A DNA stretch of 39,278 bases from G025836975 sp040391135 (GCA_040391135.1 JBEBYL010000028.1:1-39278); one strand, 5' to 3'; positions 8,161 through 17,424 are shown, counted from the stretch's first letter. Notes: generated by a model not told the origin, from the letters alone. Program-made: numbers and translations.

Positions 8161-9794
8161 TGGGCGGCTCCCGGTTGCACCGTGCGGGTGGTGCTTTGCG
8201 TCAGCACGGCATTGATGTACGAGGCGGGCCGGTCCAGGTAGCTTGCGGTTTGTCCCATGTAATGCATGACGGGTCCGGCCCAGAAGACCAGGGCGACGCA
8301 GGCAAGGATAAGTGCGCCGACCGGCGCGGCCTCGTTGACTCGCAGGCGTGGCGTGATGGTGTCTTCGGAGCTCCAGAACAGGCGTATGCCGGTGCGCCCC
8401 AGCGCAATGATGCCGGCCAGTCCCGAAAGCAGCATGGCGGCCACCAGGGACCAGGCGGCCACCGACGGCGTATCCGTGCTGGAGGTTTGCAGCGCCGCCG
8501 ACAATAGGGAAAACTTGGCAACGAAGCCCGATAGCGGTGGAAGACCGGTGATCAACAAGGCGCAGGCGATGAAGGCCATGCCCAGAAAAGCCATGGCGGC
8601 GGGAATGGCGACACCCACCACGTCGTCGGACCGGTCGGCGGGTTCGGGATCCTCCAGGTCGAAGGCTTCAAGGCTGACGGCCAGCAGATCGGCGCCGAAG
8701 GCCTGGGTGCGTTCGACCATTTCCAGCAACATGAATAATGCGCCCAGCGCCAGCACCGAACTGATCAGATAGAACAGGGCGGGCCCGGTCAGCACGACGC
8801 CCGGCATGCCCAGCGCCGCCAGCAGCGTTCCCGAGGAAATGATGATGCAGTAACCGGCTTGGCGATCGGCCTGCGGAGCGGCGAGGATGCCGACGGTGCC
8901 GAATATCAGGGTGGCCATGCCCAGTGGGAACATCCATTCGCCGCCGAAGGCCGCGGGAGCGCCTGTGGGCAGCAGCAGGGAGCCTATGCGCAGCAAGGCA
9001 TAGATGCCCACTTTCGTCATGATGGCGAACACGGCGCCCACGGGTGCGCAGGCGTTGGCGTAGGCGGCCGGCAGCCAGAAATTGAGCGGCCAGGCGGCGG
9101 CCTTGATCAGGAAGGCGATGCCCAATATGGCGGCCCCCGATTCGAAAAGGGTCCGCTCCGTACCGGTCAGTTGGCCTGCCCGCAGGGCCAGATCGGCCAT
9201 GTTCAGCGTGCCTGTGACGCCGTATATCAGGGCCATTGCGATCAGCAGCAGGAAGGACGCCACCAGATTGACGACAATGTAGTGCAGGCCGGCGGCCACC
9301 CGCGCCCTGCCCGATCCGTGCAGCATCAAGCCGTAGGAGGCGGCCAGCAGCACTTCGAAGAATACGAACAGGTTGAACAGGTCGCCGGTCAGAAAGGCGC
9401 CGTTCAGGCCCATCAGCAGGAACTGGAACAAGGGATGGAAATGCACGCCGGCGCGATCCCAGCGCGCCGTCGCGTATATCCACGTGGCGGCCCCCAGCAC
9501 CGAGGTCAGGAGCAGCATGATGGTCGACAGCCTATCGACCACGGCCACGATGCCGAAGGGCGCCGGCCAGTCGCCCAGCAAGTAGACGCCTACCCCGTCG
9601 GGCCAATCATTGGGAATGTAGCCCGCCGACAGGCTTAGCAAGGTGATGGCAAAGTAAATCTGGGCCGCGATGGAAATGAAGCTCAAGGCAAGCCGTGCAT
9701 GCCGCTGCGTATCGTTCAGCAGCAGCATGGCCGCGCCGAACATCAGCGGCACGGCGACGGGGAGAATGGGAAGGTGCTGCATCCATCCGTTCAC
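8157..9794 (-). CDS. mrpD: MrpD/PhaD antiporter subunit
   Basis: A 545-residue, NuoL/M/N-related polytopic subunit, one of the two large proton-translocating subunits of the Mrp antiporter. It has about 14 hydrophobic segments. The conserved FVFFEVLLAASYGLML contains the membrane glutamate, and FLIKAAAWPLNFWLPAAY contains the membrane lysine. It overlaps mrpC by 4 bases. The length is slightly above the usual 500 because of an internal hydrophilic loop (DLEDPEPADRSDDVV). Confidence 0.94.
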   Translation of the reverse strand: MNGWMQHLPILPVAVPLMFGAAMLLLNDTQRHARLALSFISIAAQIYFAITLLSLSAGYIPNDWPDGVGVYLLGDWPAPFGIVAVVDRLSTIMLLLTSVLGAATWIYATARWDRAGVHFHPLFQFLLMGLNGAFLTGDLFNLFVFFEVLLAASYGLMLHGSGRARVAAGLHYIVVNLVASFLLLIAMALIYGVTGTLNMADLALRAGQLTGTERTLFESGAAILGIAFLIKAAAWPLNFWLPAAYANACAPVGAVFAIMTKVGIYALLRIGSLLLPTGAPAAFGGEWMFPLGMATLIFGTVGILAAPQADRQAGYCIIISSGTLLAALGMPGVVLTGPALFYLISSVLALGALFMLLEMVERTQAFGADLLAVSLEAFDLEDPEPADRSDDVVGVAIPAAMAFLGMAFIACALLITGLPPLSGFVAKFSLLSAALQTSSTDTPSVAAWSLVAAMLLSGLAGIIALGRTGIRLFWSSEDTITPRLRVNEAAPVGALILACVALVFWAGPVMHYMGQTASYLDRPASYINAVLTQSTTRTVQPGAAQ

Positions 9795-10135
9795 GGGCGG
9801 GCCTCCCGTCCGTCGACGTGGTCGGTGTCAGAAAGCCCGCGCGAGGCCAGCAGCACGACCAGGAACAGCGCTGTCGTGGCAAAGCCGATGACGATGGCGG
9901 TCAGCACCAGAGCTTGCGGCAAGGGGTCGGCATAATGGCTGGCGTCGGCCGCCCAGTCGGCATTGATCACGGGTGGAGCATTCAGGGTAATCCGGCCCAT
10001 GCTGAATATGAATAGATTGACGGCGTAGGAGATCAGGGAGAGCCCCATGATCACCTGGAAGGTGCGCGGACGCAAAAGCAGCCAGATGCCGGAACCGGCA
10101 AGCACGCCGATGGCCAGGGCAAGCACGATTTCCAT
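9791..10135 (-). CDS. mrpC: MrpC/PhaC antiporter subunit
   Basis: A 114-residue, NuoK-like subunit C with three membrane helices and the family stretch VIMGLSLISYAVNLFIFSMGR. The start is ATG 10135, which shares one base with the mrpA stop (TAATG). In-frame sequence upstream lies inside mrpA and is not part of the gene. The C-terminus overlaps mrpD by 4 bases. Confidence 0.93.
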   Translation of the reverse strand: MEIVLALAIGVLAGSGIWLLLRPRTFQVIMGLSLISYAVNLFIFSMGRITLNAPPVINADWAADASHYADPLPQALVLTAIVIGFATTALFLVVLLASRGLSDTDHVDGREARP

Positions 10136-13059
10136 TAAGCGGCTCCTTTTTCGTTGGCGGCGGCGGTTGCCGCCGGTTTCCGGTACAGCCGGAGCGATTG
10201 GTGGGCAAGCGCCACCAGCATCAATACGGTCGCGCCGACCACCAGCATGTACACCCCGATATCGAACAGCAGCACGGTGGACAGGTGGACGTGGCCGACC
10301 AGGGGCAGTATCAAATCCAGGTTGTTGGCGGCCAGGAAGGGCTTGGCCGCCCACCAGACCGACATGGCGGCGGTTCCGGCCGCCAGCAGGCCCATCGCGA
10401 TCCAGTACTGCGGATGGATGCGGGGCCGGGCTTCTATCCAGATGACGCCTCCGACCATGTATTGCAGGATGATGGCGGTGGCCATGATGAGTCCGCCGAC
10501 GAACCCGCCGCCCGGCAGATTGTGTCCGCGTATCAGGAAATACAGTGAAATCAGGGCGGCCATGGGCAGCAGCAGGCGCACCAGCACAGCGGGCACCTTC
10601 ATGACGCCGTCAGGCACCAGCGCCTTGGGATCGGGCTCGGCGAAAGCATCCAGCAAACGGTTGGCGGGCAAGGGGCGCTGGCGCGCCTTGGGAAGCGTCA
10701 TGCTTTCGGGAGGCGGCCGGAAGCGGCGCAGCAGCGCATATACGGTAAGGGCGACGATGCCCAGCACCGTGATCTCGCCGAAGGTATCGAAGCCGCGGAA
10801 ATCGACCAGGATGACATTGACGACATTGGCTCCGCCGCCCAGCGGCAGCGATTGCTCCACGAAGAAGGACGAAATGCCCCGGGGGTGGCTTCGCGTCAGG
10901 ATGGCGTAGGCGATGGCGGAAAGCCCCGCGCCGGCAATCACGGCGATGATCAGGTCGCGGAAGCGGCGAACGTAGGCGCGCACGGTGCTGGTCAGCGGCG
11001 CTGGCTCGTCATCTCCGGGAACGCGGGGAGGCAACCAGCGCAGGCCCAGCAAAATGAGCACCATGGTCACGACCTCGACCGCCAACTGCGTGAGCGCCAG
11101 GTCGGGGGCGGAAAGCCAGGCGAATGTCAGCGCGGTAACCAGGCCCGCGCCGCCGGTCAACAGCAGCGATACGGGACGATGGTATTTGGCCTGGCGGGCG
11201 GCGCCGATGGCGCAGGCGCCGCCCGCCAGCCACATCAATGCAAAGAAGGGATCGACCGGTGTGGATATCTGGGGCTCCAGCCAGGCGCCGCCCAACAGGG
11301 GCAGCATGGCCACGAAGAAGGTGACCAGAACCACCAGCAGGAGTTGAGGCTGCAGGCGCGGCGATCGTGTCCAGTCGAGCACGAAGGCCGATGCGGTATC
11401 CAGCGCTTCCAGCAGGAGTTCGAATGTGCGGCGGCCATCGAAGCGGTAGATGAAGGGGGTTCTGCCCGGATGTGCCCGGTGCAGGTGCCGCAGCAGCCAC
11501 AACAGACAGATGCCGCCGCCCAGGGCCAGGAAGCTCATCGCCAGGGGCAGATTGAAGCCATGCCAGACGCGCAGGTCGTAGACCGGTGTGTCGGCCCCTA
11601 GGATGGCCACGGCGGCATTATGCAGGAAGGGTCCCAGGGTGAAGCTGGGCAGCATGCCCACGACCAGGCAGGCCAGGACCAGGATGGCGCTGGGTATCAG
11701 CATGCGCAAGGGCGGTTCGTGCGGTGCGCGCGGCAGGTCGCGCGGAGGCGGTCCGAAGAAAACCTGCATGACGAAACGCAGCGAATAAGCCACGCTGAAC
11801 GCACTGGCAATGACCGCGGCGACGGGCAGGCCGACTCTATTGAACCAGCTGCCGCTGACGAATACTGTTTCGGCGAAGAACATTTCCTTGGAAATAAATC
11901 CGTTCAGCAGGGGCACGCCCGCCATGGAAGCCGCCGCCACGACGGCCAGCGTGGCGGTGATCGGCATGCTTCGGTACAAGCCCGACAGGCGGCTGAGATC
12001 GCGTGTGCCGGTTTCGTGGTCGACGATGCCGGCCGCCATGAATAGCGAGGCCTTGAAGGTGGCATGGTTGATCATGTGGAATACGGCGGCGATCAGGGCC
12101 AGCCGGCTGTTCATGCCCAGCAGCAAGGTGATCAGGCCCAGGTGGCTGATGGTCGAATAGGCCAGTACGCCCTTCATGTCCATCTGGAATGTGGCGGCGT
12201 AGGCGCCAAGCACCAGCGAACAGAGTCCGGCGCCGCCGATGATCCAGGTCCATTCGTCGGTGCCGGCCAGGACGGGCCAGAATCGTGCAAGCAGAAAGAC
12301 ACCCGCCTTGACCATGGTGGCCGAGTGCAGATAGGCGGACACCGGTGTAGGCGCCGCCATGGCGTTGGGCAGCCACACGTGGAAGGGGAACTGCGCGCTT
12401 TTGGTCAGGGCGCCCAGGGCGATCAGCACCAGAATGGTCGTGTACCACGGGTGATTGCGGATGATGTCGCCCGAGGCCAAGACGACGTCCAGGTCGTAGC
12501 TGCCCACGACATGCCCCACCATCAGCATTCCCCCCAGCAGGCATAGTCCGCCGGCGCCCGTGATGGTCAGCGACATGCGGGCGCCGCGCCGCGCGTCCAG
12601 TCGATGATGCCAGTAGGCGATCAGCATGAAGGACGACAGGCTGGTCAGTTCCCAGAACACCACAAGCTGGATCAGGTTGCCGGAAAGCACCACCCCCAGC
12701 ATGGAGCCCATGAAAGCCAGAAAGAAAGAGAAGAAGCGGGGAACGGGGTCTTGCGGCGAAAGATAGTAGCGCGCATAAAGCACGATGAGTGCGCCCATGG
12801 TCGTGATGATCATGGAAAACAGCCACGAGTAGCCGTCCATGCGCAAGGTGAAGTCCACGCCTTGTTCGGGCAGCCAGGGCACGACCGCTTTGACGACATG
12901 GCCGTCGAGCACGTTCGGAAACTGCGTGAAAACAAGGATGGCGCAAAGGATAGCAACGAATCCGGCCAGCCAGGCCTCGAGCTTGCGCGCATTCGACGGC
13001 AACAGAGCAGCGATGATGCTGCCTGCGAAAGGCAAGACAAGTATAAAGAATAACGACAT
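10135..13059 (-). CDS. mrpA: MrpA-MrpB fusion (PhaAB), large antiporter subunit
   Basis: The first gene of the operon encodes a 974-residue fusion of MrpA (about 1-800) and MrpB (about 830-960), the arrangement called PhaAB. The N-terminal NuoL-like core has membrane E137 (VVFWELTSLSSFM), K220 (GALTKSAQFPFHVWLP) and K251 (HSATMVKAG). The B part contains RGHNLPGGGFVGGLIMA. The complex exports Na+ or K+ in exchange for protons and supports pH and salt homeostasis. No clear ribosome binding site precedes ATG 13059. The six cistrons run A/B, C, D, E, F, G with 1-4 base overlaps, so one transcript is expected. The gene is divergent from hemN. Confidence 0.95.
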   Translation of the reverse strand: MSLFFILVLPFAGSIIAALLPSNARKLEAWLAGFVAILCAILVFTQFPNVLDGHVVKAVVPWLPEQGVDFTLRMDGYSWLFSMIITTMGALIVLYARYYLSPQDPVPRFFSFFLAFMGSMLGVVLSGNLIQLVVFWELTSLSSFMLIAYWHHRLDARRGARMSLTITGAGGLCLLGGMLMVGHVVGSYDLDVVLASGDIIRNHPWYTTILVLIALGALTKSAQFPFHVWLPNAMAAPTPVSAYLHSATMVKAGVFLLARFWPVLAGTDEWTWIIGGAGLCSLVLGAYAATFQMDMKGVLAYSTISHLGLITLLLGMNSRLALIAAVFHMINHATFKASLFMAAGIVDHETGTRDLSRLSGLYRSMPITATLAVVAAASMAGVPLLNGFISKEMFFAETVFVSGSWFNRVGLPVAAVIASAFSVAYSLRFVMQVFFGPPPRDLPRAPHEPPLRMLIPSAILVLACLVVGMLPSFTLGPFLHNAAVAILGADTPVYDLRVWHGFNLPLAMSFLALGGGICLLWLLRHLHRAHPGRTPFIYRFDGRRTFELLLEALDTASAFVLDWTRSPRLQPQLLLVVLVTFFVAMLPLLGGAWLEPQISTPVDPFFALMWLAGGACAIGAARQAKYHRPVSLLLTGGAGLVTALTFAWLSAPDLALTQLAVEVVTMVLILLGLRWLPPRVPGDDEPAPLTSTVRAYVRRFRDLIIAVIAGAGLSAIAYAILTRSHPRGISSFFVEQSLPLGGGANVVNVILVDFRGFDTFGEITVLGIVALTVYALLRRFRPPPESMTLPKARQRPLPANRLLDAFAEPDPKALVPDGVMKVPAVLVRLLLPMAALISLYFLIRGHNLPGGGFVGGLIMATAIILQYMVGGVIWIEARPRIHPQYWIAMGLLAAGTAAMSVWWAAKPFLAANNLDLILPLVGHVHLSTVLLFDIGVYMLVVGATVLMLVALAHQSLRLYRKPAATAAANEKGAA

Positions 13060-13157
13060 CGAGGACGGAGGGTGAAGTGGGTGAATCCAGCCTTAATAAT
13101 ACGATATGTTTTGTTCAGCTTTGAGAAAGCTTGCGACAGGGCCCATATTGCGCGCGT

Positions 13158-13175
13158 TTGGCCGATATCGGCCAA
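13158..13175. promoter_or_regulatory. Perfect 18-bp palindrome upstream of hemN
   Basis: TTGGCCGATATCGGCCAA reads the same on both strands. Its centre is exactly 20 bp from the centre of the neighbouring FNR-type site, so two dimers would sit on the same helix face. The protein that binds it is not known. It lies between divergent mrpA and hemN, so it could serve either gene. Confidence 0.5.
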
Positions 13176-13179
13176 TTGC

Positions 13180-13193
13180 TTGACCTAGGTCAA
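13180..13193. promoter_or_regulatory. FNR/DNR-type operator upstream of hemN
   Basis: TTGACCTAGGTCAA is a perfect palindrome that fits the Fnr/Anr/Dnr consensus TTGAYnnnnRTCAA. A -10-like TAAGGT at 13221-13226 would place the operator close to -42, the class II activator position. Anaerobic activation of hemN by an FNR-family protein is well established in proteobacteria. A Crp/Fnr gene lies 2 kb downstream. Confidence 0.75.
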
Positions 13194-13310
13194 AAAAGAT
13201 ATGGGCATGCGGTTTCACAATAAGGTATTGAAGCATAGCGTATGCGGCGCGCTGCACAAGCAATGGCCGTGGCGTTTTTTGCGTTAACAAGCCTTGATCG
13301 GAGAAAGGCA

Positions 13311-14738
13311 ATGGATAGCAGTATTCCTGTCGTCAGCCATGACGCGGTTTCTTTTCCGGATATCGAGATTTCCGAAACCTTGATCCGTCGCTTCGATCAT
13401 TCCGGGCCTCGCTACACCTCGTATCCGACGGCCGACCGCTTCAAGTCCGGTTTCAATGAACAGACCTATCTGGCTTACCTGGCCCGGCGGGCTGCTGCGC
13501 AGGCGGGGGCGAATCCTCCGCTGTCGGTTTACGTGCACCTGCCTTTTTGCGAATCGCTCTGTTATTTTTGCGCCTGCAACAAAGTGATCACGCAGGATCA
13601 TGGCCGGTCGGCGCAGTATCTGGACTATCTGGACAAGGAAATGGATCTGGTGGCCGGCCGTCTTGGACCGGATCGAAAGACCACCCAATTGCATCTGGGT
13701 GGAGGCACTCCCACCTTCCTGACCGCAGCCGAACTGACGCGGCTAATGGCGTCGTTACGCAGGCACTTCGAATTCACGCCGGATGCCGAACTGGGGGTCG
13801 AGATCGATCCGCGAACGGTGAGTGAAGCAACGCTTTCCATGCTGGCTGGACTGGGCTTTAACCGGACCAGCTTCGGAGTCCAGGATTTCGATCCCGGCGT
13901 GCAGGCGGCCGTCAATCGCATCCAGCCGCTCGAGATGGTCGAGAACGCTCTGGGTGCCAGCCGCAAAGCGGGTTTTCAGTCGGTCAACATGGACTTGATC
14001 TACGGTCTGCCCAAGCAGACTTTATCCAGTTTCGACCGCACGCTGGACCAGGTCATCCGTCTGTCGCCGGACCGCATCGCCCTGTACAACTATGCGCATC
14101 TGCCCAGCCGGTTCAAGGCGCAGCGGCTTATTTCGGCCGGTGATCTGCCCAGCGCGGAAGAGCGCTTGCAGATATTCCTGATGTCCACGCGGCGGCTTCT
14201 GGAAGCGGGCTATGTATATATCGGACTGGATCATTTCGCCAAACCGGACGACGAACTGAATCTGGCGCGCCGGGACGGAAGCCTGCATCGCAATTTCCAG
14301 GGCTACACGACACGCGCGGAGTGCGACCTGATCGGGCTGGGCGTTTCGGCCATCGGCAAGGTGGGCGATTCATACAGCCAGTCGGTGCGCAGTGTGAATG
14401 CCTATTACCAGATGCTGGATGAAGGCCGGCTGCCCATCGAGAAAGGCTTCGAATTGAGCCTGGACGATGTACTGCGGCGCGATGTCATCATGACCCTGAT
14501 GTGCAGCATGCCGCTGGATTTCCAGATGCTGAACAGGACCTATGGCATCGACTTCATGGTTTATTTCGGCGCCGAGTTGAAAAGGCTGGATACGTTCAAG
14601 GATTCCGGCCTGTTGCGGATCGACGGCAAGGGGATAAGCGTCACACCCCAGGGGCGTCTGTTCGTGCGGGCCATGGGCATGGTCTTCGATAAATATCTGG
14701 GGCAGCCCACGGTATCGACATACTCCAAGCTTATCTAG
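13311..14738 (+). CDS. hemN: Oxygen-independent coproporphyrinogen III oxidase
   Basis: HemN is a radical-SAM enzyme that decarboxylates coproporphyrinogen III to protoporphyrinogen IX without O2, in anaerobic heme synthesis. The 475-residue protein has the HemN signature CxxxCxxCxC (C80, C84, C87, C89) and the N-terminal GPRYTSYPTADRF. The glycine motif LGGGTPTF and the C-terminal HemN domain are present. The ATG at 13311 follows GGAGAAAGGCA; in-frame sequence back to 13242 lacks a ribosome binding site. It is controlled by the FNR-type site upstream. The 3' end overlaps the convergent DUF454 gene by 8 bases. Confidence 0.95.
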   Translation: MDSSIPVVSHDAVSFPDIEISETLIRRFDHSGPRYTSYPTADRFKSGFNEQTYLAYLARRAAAQAGANPPLSVYVHLPFCESLCYFCACNKVITQDHGRSAQYLDYLDKEMDLVAGRLGPDRKTTQLHLGGGTPTFLTAAELTRLMASLRRHFEFTPDAELGVEIDPRTVSEATLSMLAGLGFNRTSFGVQDFDPGVQAAVNRIQPLEMVENALGASRKAGFQSVNMDLIYGLPKQTLSSFDRTLDQVIRLSPDRIALYNYAHLPSRFKAQRLISAGDLPSAEERLQIFLMSTRRLLEAGYVYIGLDHFAKPDDELNLARRDGSLHRNFQGYTTRAECDLIGLGVSAIGKVGDSYSQSVRSVNAYYQMLDEGRLPIEKGFELSLDDVLRRDVIMTLMCSMPLDFQMLNRTYGIDFMVYFGAELKRLDTFKDSGLLRIDGKGISVTPQGRLFVRAMGMVFDKYLGQPTVSTYSKLI

Positions 14739-15162
14739 TTGCGCCGTCGTCGCGGCCGGCGTGCTTTCCGGAACTGGGCAAGGTCTTCATCCGGAGCAGA
14801 TAGATCGTGACGCCGATACTGGGCACCAGAAGCAAAAGGCGCAGCCAGGGCAGCGGTACATGCCAGGCGGAAACAGCCAGCGTGGCCCACAGGAAGATCA
14901 AGGTAATGACCTTGGCGCGGATGGGGATACCCCTGCCGGTTTGTATGCCAGTCAGGTAGGGTCCCAGTATGCGGTGACCCATCAGCCAGCGGTGCATGCG
15001 TTCGGAGCCGCGTATATAGCAGGCGGACGCCAGGAGCAGGAAGGGCGTGGTGGGCAGCAAGGGCAGGAACAGTCCCAATACGGCCAGGATAAGCGCCAGG
15101 GTTCCGGCGATATTGAACAGGACTTTGATCACATGGTTTTTCAGATGAGGGCCTTGCGCCAT
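14731..15162 (-). CDS. DUF454 (YbaN-like) inner-membrane protein
   Basis: A 143-residue DUF454 family protein of unknown function. The hallmark is LGLFLPLLPTTPFLLLASACY near the N-terminus. Further hydrophobic stretches (VITLIFLWATLAVSAW and LLLLVPSIGVTIYLL) suggest four membrane segments. ATG 15162 is preferred over a TTG at 15177, although neither has a clear ribosome binding site. It is divergent from the Crp/Fnr regulator with almost no space between, and it overlaps the hemN end. YbaN-like genes often lie near anaerobic or heme genes, but no function is established. Confidence 0.85.
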   Translation of the reverse strand: MAQGPHLKNHVIKVLFNIAGTLALILAVLGLFLPLLPTTPFLLLASACYIRGSERMHRWLMGHRILGPYLTGIQTGRGIPIRAKVITLIFLWATLAVSAWHVPLPWLRLLLLVPSIGVTIYLLRMKTLPSSGKHAGRDDGATR

Positions 15163-15203
15163 GTTGGCGCGGCGCAATGATATCGATACGGGATTCTAGC
15201 AAT

Positions 15204-15887
15204 ATGACGACAAGCGGCAAGGCGCGTACCCAAGATTTCCTGGCCAGGCTACCCCTGTTCAACGAATTGAACGCACACGAGCTCGACAACCTGGCTTCGG
15301 GCACGACCGAAGTGCAGGTCGCGCGGGGCGAGATGGTTTTTCACCGAGGCGAACCTTGCGTAGGGCTGCATACCGTGGTCTACGGGCAGATCAAGCTGAT
15401 GTTCGTATCGCCGGGCGGAAGCGAAAAAGTCGTCCGGCTGATCGGACCGGGCGACAGCTTCGGCGAAGCGCTGATGTTCATGGAGAAGGCATATATCGTG
15501 TCCGCCCAGGCGCTGGCCGACAGCCTGTTGCTGCATGTCGGCAAGGCCGTCATCTTTCAGGAGCTGGACCGCCATCCGGGTTTTGCGCGCAAGATGCTGG
15601 CCGGCCTTAGCCAGCGTCTGCACAGCCTGATGAATGACGTCGAGGCCTATTCCTTGCGTTCAGGCACACAACGCGTCATCGGTTATCTGCTGAAGGATGA
15701 GCACTGCAAGAATGGCTACCGCTTCCGCCTGGAAACCAGCAAAACGGTGATTGCCTCGCGCCTGAACCTGACGCCGGAACATTTCTCGCGCATTCTGCAT
15801 GACTTGTGCGCGCACGAACTGATCGGCGTGAAGGGCCGCGAAGTCTGCATCCTGGATATCGCCAGGCTGGGTGCGTATCAAGGCTGA
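15204..15887 (+). CDS. Crp/Fnr-family regulator, DNR-like
   Basis: A transcription regulator with an N-terminal cyclic-nucleotide-binding-like domain (VFHRGEPCVGLHTVVYGQIKL) and a C-terminal helix-turn-helix (SKTVIASRLNLTPEHFSRILHDL). It lacks the N-terminal cysteine cluster that binds the Fe-S centre in FNR. It is therefore closer to the DNR/NnrR type, which senses NO through heme, or to another non-Fe-S member. The start is uncertain: ATG 15204 (227 residues) has a weak GGGA upstream, and ATG 15177 adds nine residues. Its place between hemN and the anaerobic ubiquinone operon, with FNR-type operators nearby, makes it the likely local regulator. Confidence 0.85.
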   Translation: MTTSGKARTQDFLARLPLFNELNAHELDNLASGTTEVQVARGEMVFHRGEPCVGLHTVVYGQIKLMFVSPGGSEKVVRLIGPGDSFGEALMFMEKAYIVSAQALADSLLLHVGKAVIFQELDRHPGFARKMLAGLSQRLHSLMNDVEAYSLRSGTQRVIGYLLKDEHCKNGYRFRLETSKTVIASRLNLTPEHFSRILHDLCAHELIGVKGREVCILDIARLGAYQG

Positions 15888-17194
15888 GGCGATTGCGCCA
15901 GCGCCAGGGCGATCTGTTTCCTGGCCCGTCGATAGAGGCGCAGGGCATTGACCATATTGACGAACAGCCATGCCGCCGATACGGCCAGCATCAGGCCCGC
16001 CGCCTGCGAGAAGCTTGCCGGCCGCAGGCTGGCCGACAGCAGCAGGAGCACGGCGGCCAGATGGGCCCAGTATTGTTTTGCGGCCACGGCATCGGGAATA
16101 ATATCTTTGACCTTGGGTACGGCGCGCAGCGCGACGGCCAGGTCTTTCTGCACGTGATACCACAGCAGGAAGGGGATGATCTTGTACAGCATGCCATTGA
16201 CGGCGGACCAGCCGAAGCCCACGATGAAAAGCATGCCCAAGGCGATGGAAAGATCCGCGACGCCCGCGGCATGGGCCAGCCAGACCGGCCCGCAAGCGGC
16301 CAGGCAAAGCATGGCGGTTCGCCAGAAATGGGTGGTGGCATCGGCCTTGGGTCTTTTGCGTGTCCAAAGCAGCTGGAAAGTGACCAGGGCGAAAGCGGTG
16401 TAGGCGGCCAGCATTGCCGCGCCTATGGCCAGGTCAATTTCAAGCCGCAGGCTTGCGGGGGCAATGGTATTGGCCATGTAGGCGATAAGCAAGGCGAAAA
16501 TCGCCGGCGCCAGCCAGCGTGTCAGGCGCTTGGGGTAGATTTCGGTTACCTGGAAGATGGGAATGACCTGATAAGAGATGCCGATGACAAGCAGCCCCAC
16601 CCAGCCCAGCAAGCCCCAGGCTCCATGCGCATTGGTGAACACGCGGGAAATCGGTAGCGGCCAGGCGAAGCTGCCCGCCAGCATCGCGCCCATGACGGTT
16701 GCAGCCAGCAATGCGGCCAGCGCCAGCCGGGTGGTGGCCAGGATTTCCGTCGAACCCTTGGTGGCCTGCTTACGGTATTTCCACAGGCCACCGCCGCAGG
16801 CGGCCAGGAAACAGCCCAGGGCGGCGCACAGCGAAATCAGGGCCAGGACGAACAGCCATGGCTGAAACCAAAGAAAGGCGGCGGCCAGCGCCAGTACACC
16901 CACATTGAGCAGAGCGTGCACGACGACAGAGCTTGCCTTGGGCGCCAGCACGCTTATTCCGGTGGCGACCGGCAGTATCTGCATAAGCGCGCCCGCCATG
17001 GCGTTGGCCAGGACGCCCAGTGTGAACAAGTGCGTCAATGCCAGGGCTTGTCCCGTCCAGCGCGATGCCAGCGCGGCCGGACCTGACCAAAGCAGCAGCA
17101 GGCCGGCCAGCACGGCGAAGAGGGGCGCGGTGAACAGGAAGCGCAAAGGGACGCCGGGGGCGGGTGATTGTTGAAACGACAGGGCGCGCTGCAT
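15878..17194 (-). CDS. Polytopic membrane protein with oxidase-like histidines
   Basis: A 438-residue protein with about 12 hydrophobic segments. Several histidines lie in membrane segments: H55 in ALTHLFTLGVLANAMAGAL, H93, H190 in NAHGAWGLLGWVGLL and H347 in WYHVQKD. The pattern recalls heme-copper oxidase subunit I or NnrS-type proteins, but the typical NnrS sequence is not evident and I do not assign that name. The start (ATG 17194) shares one base with the stop of the upstream DUF2249 gene (TGATG), so the two form an operon. The 3' end overlaps the regulator's end. It is possibly a heme-binding membrane protein used under low oxygen or nitrosative stress; this is inferred. Confidence 0.65.
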   Translation of the reverse strand: MQRALSFQQSPAPGVPLRFLFTAPLFAVLAGLLLLWSGPAALASRWTGQALALTHLFTLGVLANAMAGALMQILPVATGISVLAPKASSVVVHALLNVGVLALAAAFLWFQPWLFVLALISLCAALGCFLAACGGGLWKYRKQATKGSTEILATTRLALAALLAATVMGAMLAGSFAWPLPISRVFTNAHGAWGLLGWVGLLVIGISYQVIPIFQVTEIYPKRLTRWLAPAIFALLIAYMANTIAPASLRLEIDLAIGAAMLAAYTAFALVTFQLLWTRKRPKADATTHFWRTAMLCLAACGPVWLAHAAGVADLSIALGMLFIVGFGWSAVNGMLYKIIPFLLWYHVQKDLAVALRAVPKVKDIIPDAVAAKQYWAHLAAVLLLLSASLRPASFSQAAGLMLAVSAAWLFVNMVNALRLYRRARKQIALALAQSPQP

Positions 17195-17424
17195 CAGCTT
17201 TTTTGCCGGATAAGAAGTTCGTATGGATGGCGGTCGGCGTTGAACGAGTAGTCGTAGCCGTTGTTGCGCAAAATGCCATATAGGGGATGCGGTTCGCGGT
17301 CGATGAGCACTCGCAGGCGTGCGCCCGGCGCAAGATCCGCCAGCGCGTCCAGTATCCGTTCCAGAGGTTCCGGCGGCGCCAGCCCGCCAACGTCCAGAAC
17401 GATGTCCTCTTCTGTGTTTTTCAT
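17194..17424 (-). CDS. DUF2249-domain small protein
   Basis: A 76-residue DUF2249 protein of the small, TusA-like fold. It contains the family pattern DVGGLAPPEPLERILDALADLAPGARLRVLIDREPHPLY and an aromatic C-terminus. The start ATG 17424 follows AGGG by 8 bases; ATG 17430 is too close to that site, and longer frames have no support. DUF2249 proteins are common near denitrification and anaerobic genes, but their role is unknown. It is the first gene of an operon with the oxidase-like membrane protein, divergent from the ubiquinone operon. Confidence 0.8.
   Translation of the reverse strand: MKNTEEDIVLDVGGLAPPEPLERILDALADLAPGARLRVLIDREPHPLYGILRNNGYDYSFNADRHPYELLIRQKS

Noticed and set aside
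15878..17194. Naming the oxidase-like membrane protein NnrS
   Set aside because: The histidine pattern is similar, but the NnrS sequence features are not evident, so only a descriptive call is given.
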